From positions 1 through 11,659 of the forward strand of contig JASHUF010000204.1 of assembly GCA_030040175.1 (NCBI GenBank): a stretch of DNA of 11,659 nt, in the 5' to 3' direction. This document shows, piece by piece, positions 6,297-11,659 of this stretch (position 1 is the first letter of the stretch; each line of letters starts with the position of its first letter). Source of the DNA: Acidobacteriaceae bacterium (lineage in GTDB: Bacteria > Acidobacteriota > Terriglobia > Terriglobales > Acidobacteriaceae). The position numbers and the translations under genes were made by a program. The notes below the pieces were generated by a model that worked only from the letters and a program-made list of their open reading frames with translations, was not told the DNA's origin and did not search any database.

Positions 6297-8023
6297 TGCG
6301 GAGCCTCTGCGGAGTTGGGTGCGGATTCGAGGGGCTGCATGTGCGAGTAGTCGGGCGGGCCGAGGAGAGCGCGAATCGTGCCGCCGAGCGTGGCTGCATT
6401 CTCGAATTTATCTATGGGCTGCTCAATTGGCTTCCCGTCGGCTCCGAGGATTCTGATTTGCTGCGCCTTGAAAATGACCGAGCCGTCTGGCTCAAAATCG
6501 AGGGCCCCGGGATAGACGCTGTCCATATCAAGCAATGCATTCTCCTCGGCGTCCCTCGGGGTACCGACAGGAAGATGAACGATGACGCGCAGGCGGCCGG
6601 GGCCGTACTGGCCGGCAAGACTGCGCAGAACGATGAACTCAGCACGCACCTCCGGCGCAAGCAGCCCGTCGCTATCGAGTGAAGGATTGACGATGGCTTC
6701 GATGCGCAGGGAGGTTACGTGCTGCGACTGCGGGAGGAGCCGGTGCCAGATTAACGCATCCGCTATCGGCTTGCCGCTCACGGCGGCGTCATTCTCAAGA
6801 GCGGCTGCGCCGGGAACGCGTGGATCCCAATCGATCGCGTTGCCTGCGATTGCCAGGTTGTGGATCACACCCCCGTTCCACGTGTGCAGGTAAATCGCAC
6901 CCTGCAGCACGGCGAGGCGCGGGCTGAGGCCGTTGGCGATGCAAAGATTGTTTTCCACTCTGCTGTCGCTGGTGACGTAGCCCGCGGCAAAGACGGCAAT
7001 GCAATAGCCCTGTGTGTCGTGGGCGTAGTTGTCCTCCACGGTGTTGAACTGATCATCCCAGTCTATGTCGTAGGCGCCGCCGTCGATGCCGGGACTGTCG
7101 GTGAGGTAGGCCTCGTTGTTCAACACGGTGCAACGAAGGCAGGTCCAGGTCCAGATCGCATTGGGCGTGCCCACATCCTGGGTGGGCTCCATGCCCGTCA
7201 GCCACGCGGCGCTGTCTTCGATGGAGGCGTCTTCGTCGCGGAAAAGCACGATGCCGTCGCCGTAGACGTCGTGCACGGTGGAGTTGCGAATGTGGACGTT
7301 GGTGTTGCGTTGTTTATCGTCTTTGTAGGGGAAGCTGCCGCCGCCGACGAGAATGCCGGACCACTGATTGGTATGCGCGGCGTCGACGCCGTCGATCAGC
7401 ACGTCGTCGAAGAAAATATTGGCGCTGCCCGGTCCGACGACCACGAGGCCGTTGTCCTTGTTTTTGAACCGGCCGCCGTAGACATCGTGCACATAGAGGT
7501 TTTTGAGATAGAGGTGGTGTAGCGTGCCCCTGTCGCCGGTGACAAAGACGCCATAGGTGTTGCCGCCGGCGATGTCGAGCGAATCCACCTGCCAGTACTG
7601 CTGATTGAAAAGCAGGAAGGCCTGGCGCGCGGTGGAGGGGGCGACGATCTTGGGCCGTGGGCCCACGCCGAACGCGGTAAGGCGGATGATGTGGTCCGGA
7701 GCGCCGGAGCCTTGCGGCGCGAAGGCGCCTTTGCAGACCGTTCCCCGCTTGAGCGCGATCACGTCGCCGGGAGCAAAGGGATGGGCTTCGGCCGCGGCGA
7801 GCGCATTCCAGGGATGGGCGCCTGAGCCGTCGCCCGACTCCGCGGCGGAGCAATCAATGAAGTACGCGTGCTGTGGCGGAGTGGCCGGATTCTGCGCGGA
7901 GACCTGTGCCGCGCATGCAAGGCACAAGATGCAAGCAAGGTGAGCGATCGGGAATGCGCACGCCGCGCCGACGCGCGACCGGCCCGGCATCTCGAAGTGA
8001 AGGCCGGACGGGATGCGCATCAT
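6293..8023 (-). CDS. Exported right-handed parallel beta-helix protein (pectate-lyase-like fold)
   Basis: 576 residues from the ATG at 8023. A signal segment 'IAHLACILCLACAAQVSAQ' ends near residue 43. Residues about 50-420 contain short repeating rungs typical of the right-handed beta-helix, such as 'VHIRNSTVHDVYGDGIVLF', 'NTVEDNYAHDTQGYCIAVF' and 'SRVENNLCIANG', the asparagine-ladder style of polysaccharide lyases and the PF13229 family. I see no definite lyase catalytic triad, so lyase, glycosidase and binding roles all remain open. The last 150 or so residues do not show rungs and end in a Pro/Ser/Ala-rich tail. It is the first gene of the minus-strand operon and ends in a 4-bp overlap with the GH36-like gene. 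An in-frame ATG at 8086 would add 21 residues with no convincing ribosome binding site and is disfavoured; a methionine 11 codons downstream is another possible start. Confidence 0.85.
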   Translation of the reverse strand: MMRIPSGLHFEMPGRSRVGAACAFPIAHLACILCLACAAQVSAQNPATPPQHAYFIDCSAAESGDGSGAHPWNALAAAEAHPFAPGDVIALKRGTVCKGAFAPQGSGAPDHIIRLTAFGVGPRPKIVAPSTARQAFLLFNQQYWQVDSLDIAGGNTYGVFVTGDRGTLHHLYLKNLYVHDVYGGRFKNKDNGLVVVGPGSANIFFDDVLIDGVDAAHTNQWSGILVGGGSFPYKDDKQRNTNVHIRNSTVHDVYGDGIVLFRDEDASIEDSAAWLTGMEPTQDVGTPNAIWTWTCLRCTVLNNEAYLTDSPGIDGGAYDIDWDDQFNTVEDNYAHDTQGYCIAVFAAGYVTSDSRVENNLCIANGLSPRLAVLQGAIYLHTWNGGVIHNLAIAGNAIDWDPRVPGAAALENDAAVSGKPIADALIWHRLLPQSQHVTSLRIEAIVNPSLDSDGLLAPEVRAEFIVLRSLAGQYGPGRLRVIVHLPVGTPRDAEENALLDMDSVYPGALDFEPDGSVIFKAQQIRILGADGKPIEQPIDKFENAATLGGTIRALLGPPDYSHMQPLESAPNSAEAPQ

Positions 8024-8032
8024 TGGAGGGAT

Positions 8033-8037
8033 CTCCC
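8033..8037 (-). promoter_or_regulatory. Ribosome binding site for the beta-helix gene
   Basis: The minus strand reads GGGAG, 9 bases, then ATGATG, with the first ATG at 8023. This decides the start of the beta-helix gene against the ATG at 8086. Confidence 0.6.
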
Positions 8038-8092
8038 AGGAGCAGTAAGAGGAATTGCATTGCAACGCGCGGATGACGCAGAGCATACCGGC

Positions 8093-8124
8093 GTTGCAGA
8101 GAGAGCGGCTGCTCTCCCTGCAAC
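8093..8124. promoter_or_regulatory. Strong stem-loop in the 5' leader of the glycosidase operon
   Basis: GTTGCAGAGAGAGC (8093-8106) pairs with GCTCTCCCTGCAAC (8111-8124) at 13 of 14 positions around a 4-base GGCT loop. If the -10-like box at 8128-8133 is used, the minus-strand transcript would begin at or very near this stem, making it a 5'-terminal hairpin about 70 bases before the ribosome binding site. Such structures can protect mRNA from 5'-end-dependent decay, but a protein-binding dyad is also possible. There is no T-run immediately after it on the plus strand, so a terminator is less likely. Confidence 0.6.
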
Positions 8125-8127
8125 ACC

Positions 8128-8172
8128 ATTGTAAGCAGTTCTGGGGAACGGGTACGCAGTTCTGGGGAACTG
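8128..8172 (-). promoter_or_regulatory. Putative promoter with two tandem operator-like dyads, operon of beta-helix, GH36-like and SGNH genes
   Basis: GCAGTTCTGGGGAAC occurs twice, at 8135-8149 and 8156-8170, with a period of 21 bp, i.e. about two helical turns. Each copy is an imperfect dyad (GTTC, 4-base centre, GAAC). The second extends to CAGTTC-TGGG-GAACTG (8157-8172). On the minus strand a TACAAT box (8128-8133) lies directly beside them; no convincing -35 element is seen, which would fit an activator-dependent promoter. The repeats and spacing are read directly, the promoter role is inferred. The regulator is not encoded in the window. Confidence 0.5.
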
Positions 8173-8182
8173 TCGATCAGAA

Positions 8183-8244
8183 ATCGAGCCGGACTGGCAG
8201 CGCCAAGGACTAACCCGCCTGACGAAGTGCAGCACCGGCTCGAT
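8183..8244 (-). terminator. Long-loop inverted repeat just after the TonB receptor stop
   Basis: ATCGAGCCGG (8183-8192) and CCGGCTCGAT (8235-8244) are perfect 10-bp inverted repeats flanking 42 bases, and lie one base beyond the TonB-receptor TAA. On the minus strand the distal arm is followed by TTTCTG, a weak T-rich tail. It may be a transcript-end structure separating the receptor from the downstream operon; the long loop makes it an atypical intrinsic terminator. Confidence 0.4.
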
Positions 8245-8245
8245 C

Positions 8246-11200
8246 TTAGAAGAGGATCTTCACCGCGAGCTGCGCGGTGCGATCGGAGCCATCCAAGACG
8301 CTGCTGATCTGGCCAAAGGTGCCGCTGTTGAAGTTAGGATCGGGATTCTGCAGGTGCACGGTGTTGGAGGTATTGAAGGCTTCCATGCGGACGTCCAGGG
8401 TGTAGCGTTCGCGGTACCGGAAATCCTTGGCTAGCGACGAGTCGAGATTTACGTAGGCCGGCCCGACCACGATATCGCGGCCGGCATCGCCGGAAGTGAA
8501 GTTATTGTTTTGCGGCTTCACGGGAAGAAGGCCGTTGACGTTGAAAGCTGCGGTGTTGAACCAATGGTAAATACTTCGCTGGCTGCGCGGGATTGTGGGA
8601 TCGCCGACCACGTTGGGGCGAAGTCCGGGCAGGATGGAAGCAGGGTTGGTTCCCCGCGTGATGTTGACCGGCGTGCCCGAGTGCGCGATGAAGATCGGGC
8701 TGTAGCGCCATCCGCCGAGAATTGCGTTCGCCACCGGGCCCCATGACGAGCCCCACCGCTGGCCTTTGCCGAGGGGCAGGACGAACGCCCCGCTGAAGAT
8801 CAGATTGTGGCGCTCGTCGAAGTCGCTGCCCGCATATTCCGCCTTCAGATCATAGGGATTCTGCGGTGCGTCGTTGTTTACGTGGCCGAGATTGAAGGGC
8901 GCGGGTCCGTTGTCGAGACTGTGGCTCCAGGTATAGCTGAGCAGGAAACTGGTGTTGCGCGAGGTCTGCTTGGTTGCCTTCACCTGCATTCCGCTGTAGC
9001 TGCTGATGCCTGAGTCGGTGAGGTACTGGATATTGCCGAGCGATGTAGTGAGCAGGTTGTTGAAGCTGTTGGCGCTGTTGGCGGGGTTGGCGTTGATGTC
9101 GCCGATCTCATACGACAGGTGCCTGGCAAGGGAGCCCACATATCCGAGTTCCAACGACGTGGTCTTGGTGATCTCCTCCTGGAAGGTGAGGTTAAAGGAG
9201 CCGACGGTGCCGGTCTTCATGTGGGGATTGATGGAATAGGTGGTTTCGAGATTTCCGTTGACTACCGTGGAGGGAACGATGGCGCCGCCTGAAGAGGGCA
9301 GATTGATGGTGGTGTTGCGCGCCACTCCGGAATCGAGTACATATTCCCACGGGGCGGACGCACAGCTGGTGCAGGGTCCGTTGAAAACCCAGTCGGAGTA
9401 AGCAGCCTGGTCGGCGAAGGGGTAGTTCTGGGTAAGGATGTCCTCGCGGCCGTCGTTTTCCGGCGAGAAGAAGAGAGCGCCGCCGCCGCGGATCACGGTT
9501 CTGGGATCCAACTGGAAGTCGAAACCGAAGCGCGGCGAGAAATCGTTCTTGCGCGGCATGAGCAGAGAGTCGGAATTGCCTCCGCGTCCGGCCACCAGAA
9601 TATTGCCGCTGGCCAGATCGTAGTTGGAGATGTCGTTGTTGACTTCGGTCCAGGGATCCTGGAACTCGTAGCGCAGGCCGTAGTTGAGGGTGATTCGCGG
9701 CGTCACCTTGAAAGAATCCTGCGCGAAGTAATCCAGGTTCCAGCTCTTGGTGTGGGGATTGGTCAGCTGCAAGCCGATGTAGACGTCGGTGGGCAAGCCG
9801 AGAACCAGGTCGGCGAGATCCGATCCTCCGGCCCAGTTATAAGCGTTCGCGATGTAGGTGTAGTAGAAGTTCGCAGTCTCGGCGTAGCCGTAGCTGTCGA
9901 AGTAGTCGAAGCCGGTGGGAAAGAGCGAAAAGTCCGGATGCGAGTTGAGCAGCCGCAGATCGCCTCCGAACTTGAACTCATGCCGCCCGTGGGTCCAGGT
10001 GAAGTTATCGGTAATTTGATAGTTCTGGTCGTAGACGTGGTAAGGCTTATAGGTTGATCCGCCGGCCAGATATCCGTCGGCCAAAAAAATCTGCGGGTAC
10101 CCGACTGTTGCCGGATATCCGGGAATATATACGTTGCCGACGCCGTATTTGGTGGAATAGTTGATTCCGTTTAACAAGCTGTAGAGATTTTCCTGGTACC
10201 AGAGATAGCCGAAGCGGACTTCGTTGAGCCGCGTGGGGCTGATGATGCGGTCATAGGTAACGGAGACGGATTGCGGCTCAGTATTCTCGTTGTTGGCCTG
10301 GTCGGCATCGCCTCCGCCGGGCACCACCGTGTGGCCCCAGTATGGGTCGGTCACCAGGGTGTCGTAGCCCTGCCAATGATAAATCGCGTAAAGCCGGTCC
10401 TTGTCGGTGATGACCTGGTCGAAGCGGGCATCGACGCGATCGTAATTGAAGTGGGTGGGTGAATAGACCTCGAAGTTCCGGAACCAGCCGTTATCGATGC
10501 CGGTGAGATTGGGCTGGGGATAGAAGTTCAGAAGCGTTGCCAGGCCCGCCGCGCTGACGCGATCCGCGGGAATGATGTTGTCCGTGAACTGCTGCTCGGC
10601 GCAGCCGCCGCAGTAGGGGGCATCGACCGAGACCAACGGATCGAAGATGGGATCGATGGTGCCGGCCGCGGCGCCGCCGTTAGGCGCGGTGGTGACACCG
10701 GCATAGGGATCAAGCAATCCGGAGAAGTCAACGCTGCCGTTGCCGGGAAAATTGATCAGGCCGAAAGGGACGGTGGAATCAACATAGGAATAGGGATCTT
10801 TCTCCCGCTCGCCTTCGTATGCGGCAAACAAGAAGGCGCGATCCCGCTTGATGGGGAATCCGACCGTTCCGCCAAAGATGTTCCACTTGAGCGCGGAAGC
10901 AGGTTGCGGCGTGCTCACGCCGGGCAAAGTTTCTTTGGCCGCCAGGTAGTTGGGACGGAAAAATTCATAGGCGTCGCCGTGAATGGAGTTGGTTCCGGCT
11001 TTGGTCTGAATGGCGATGACGCCGCCCGCCGCGTTGCCGAACTCGGCGTTATACGCGGCCGTGATCACCTTGAACTGGTCCACCGAGTCCACGTTGGGGT
11101 CGACGGTAATGTCCTGGGTGCGATTGGTGGTGGACTCGATGCCATCCAGCTGGACGGAGTTTCCGTACTCGCGCTGGCCGCTGATCGAAGCTCCGAGACC

Positions 11201-11659
11201 GTTGATGCTTCCGCTGGCCGGGGGAAGCGCGGTCACTCCGGGCGCGAGGAAGGTGAGCGACTCAAATTCGCGGCCATTCAGCGGCAGATCGGTGATGGCG
11301 TTGCCGCTAATCACCGTGCCCACCTCGGCGCTTTGCGTCTGCAGCAGGGGAGCGGCGTCTGTGACTGTCACCACGGACGAGACATTACCCACCTTGAGCT
11401 TGAAATTAAGGGCGAGCTGCTGGTCAATGGCGAGAACCACGTGCGCGAATTTGGTCTCAGAGAAGCCGGCGGCGGCGGCGCTAACCGAGTAAAGGCCGGG
11501 CGGCAGGCTGACGATGGTGAAATTGCCGGTGCCGTCGCTCTGGCCCGCAAAGGTGACACCCTTCTCCTCATCGGTCACCGTGATTGTGGCGCCCGCCACG
11601 ACTGCCCCGGTTGGATCGGTAACCTGCCCGCCAATTTGTCCGGTGGTTGCCTGGCCGCT
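8246..11659 (-). CDS. Oar-type TonB-dependent receptor with N-terminal carboxypeptidase-regulatory-like domain (5' end outside window)
   Basis: The frame is open to the right edge; 1137 residues are visible and the signal peptide is missing. Visible residues about 5-85 ('GQIGGQVTDPTGAVV', 'GNFTIVSLPPGLYSVS') form the Ig-like CarbopepD_reg domain. The plug follows, with the conserved 'LPLNGREF' at about 125-132. The rest is an outer-membrane beta-barrel with aromatic-rich strands ending in 'AQLAVKILF', the terminal phenylalanine expected for BAM recognition. This family is greatly expanded in Acidobacteriota and is thought to import oligosaccharides or other large substrates using TonB energy. 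Two cysteine pairs, CGGC and CTSC, lie in predicted outer loops. It is upstream of and co-oriented with the glycosidase operon but separated by 222 bp containing its own candidate promoter. No SusD-like partner is visible. Confidence 0.93.
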   Translation of the reverse strand, partial: SGQATTGQIGGQVTDPTGAVVAGATITVTDEEKGVTFAGQSDGTGNFTIVSLPPGLYSVSAAAAGFSETKFAHVVLAIDQQLALNFKLKVGNVSSVVTVTDAAPLLQTQSAEVGTVISGNAITDLPLNGREFESLTFLAPGVTALPPASGSINGLGASISGQREYGNSVQLDGIESTTNRTQDITVDPNVDSVDQFKVITAAYNAEFGNAAGGVIAIQTKAGTNSIHGDAYEFFRPNYLAAKETLPGVSTPQPASALKWNIFGGTVGFPIKRDRAFLFAAYEGEREKDPYSYVDSTVPFGLINFPGNGSVDFSGLLDPYAGVTTAPNGGAAAGTIDPIFDPLVSVDAPYCGGCAEQQFTDNIIPADRVSAAGLATLLNFYPQPNLTGIDNGWFRNFEVYSPTHFNYDRVDARFDQVITDKDRLYAIYHWQGYDTLVTDPYWGHTVVPGGGDADQANNENTEPQSVSVTYDRIISPTRLNEVRFGYLWYQENLYSLLNGINYSTKYGVGNVYIPGYPATVGYPQIFLADGYLAGGSTYKPYHVYDQNYQITDNFTWTHGRHEFKFGGDLRLLNSHPDFSLFPTGFDYFDSYGYAETANFYYTYIANAYNWAGGSDLADLVLGLPTDVYIGLQLTNPHTKSWNLDYFAQDSFKVTPRITLNYGLRYEFQDPWTEVNNDISNYDLASGNILVAGRGGNSDSLLMPRKNDFSPRFGFDFQLDPRTVIRGGGALFFSPENDGREDILTQNYPFADQAAYSDWVFNGPCTSCASAPWEYVLDSGVARNTTINLPSSGGAIVPSTVVNGNLETTYSINPHMKTGTVGSFNLTFQEEITKTTSLELGYVGSLARHLSYEIGDINANPANSANSFNNLLTTSLGNIQYLTDSGISSYSGMQVKATKQTSRNTSFLLSYTWSHSLDNGPAPFNLGHVNNDAPQNPYDLKAEYAGSDFDERHNLIFSGAFVLPLGKGQRWGSSWGPVANAILGGWRYSPIFIAHSGTPVNITRGTNPASILPGLRPNVVGDPTIPRSQRSIYHWFNTAAFNVNGLLPVKPQNNNFTSGDAGRDIVVGPAYVNLDSSLAKDFRYRERYTLDVRMEAFNTSNTVHLQNPDPNFNSGTFGQISSVLDGSDRTAQLAVKILF

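Noticed and set aside
3660..6350. An 896-codon open frame on the plus strand, antisense to the SGNH and GH-D-like genes
   Set aside because: It spans two well-supported minus-strand genes with clear motifs and its own translation is rich in Ala, Gly, Val, Glu and His without any recognisable domain; long antisense frames are expected in high-GC DNA.
6860..7522. A 220-codon plus-strand open frame inside the beta-helix gene
   Set aside because: Val/Ala-rich shadow of the beta-helix coding frame, with no supported start or domain.
8135..8170. The two 15-bp direct repeats as a minimal CRISPR array or attachment sites
   Set aside because: Only two copies with a 6-base gap, no spacer-sized intervals, and no cas, integrase or phage genes nearby; an operator explanation fits better.

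Overview
The window looks like a piece of a high-GC Acidobacteriota (Terriglobia-like) chromosome. This is inferred from three things: a very large Oar-type TonB-dependent receptor with an N-terminal carboxypeptidase-regulatory-like domain, a cluster of secreted carbohydrate-active proteins next to it, and an interspersed 'GTCATCCTGAGCGAAGCG...GAAGGACC' repeat of a kind I associate with soil acidobacteria. No search could be run, so the taxonomy is tentative.

Left part (1-2972, + strand): the C-terminal part of purL (entering from the left edge) and the complete purF form a translationally coupled purine-biosynthesis pair with an ATGA overlap. Both genes carry in-frame repeat DNA. purL has four degenerate 8-bp units (GGGACNNA), close to a visible change in codon use. 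purF has an interspersed repeat that lengthens its N-terminal propeptide to about 61 residues ahead of the catalytic cysteine.

Middle and right part (2999-11659, all - strand, convergent to purLF): reading in the direction of transcription there is a 5'-truncated TonB-dependent receptor (runs off the right edge), a 222-bp intergenic region with a stem at the receptor's 3' end, a tandem 21-bp-spaced dyad repeat, a -10-like box and a strong 5'-UTR hairpin, and then a compact operon. The operon encodes an exported right-handed beta-helix protein, an exported clan GH-D/GH36-like glycosidase (4-bp overlap with the preceding gene) and an exported SGNH/GDSL esterase (48 bp downstream). After it lies a 58-codon C-terminal remnant that resembles the end of a GH8 xylanase-type enzyme.

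Together the - strand genes read as a polysaccharide-utilisation locus: receptor for oligosaccharide uptake, beta-helix protein and glycosidase for backbone or side-chain attack, and SGNH esterase for deacetylation. No SusD-like gene is visible. I see no tRNA, rRNA, CRISPR array, transposase, phage gene or recognisable defence system. The most interesting signals are the repeat insertions in purL and purF, the operator-like repeat in front of the glycosidase operon, and the GH8 remnant.
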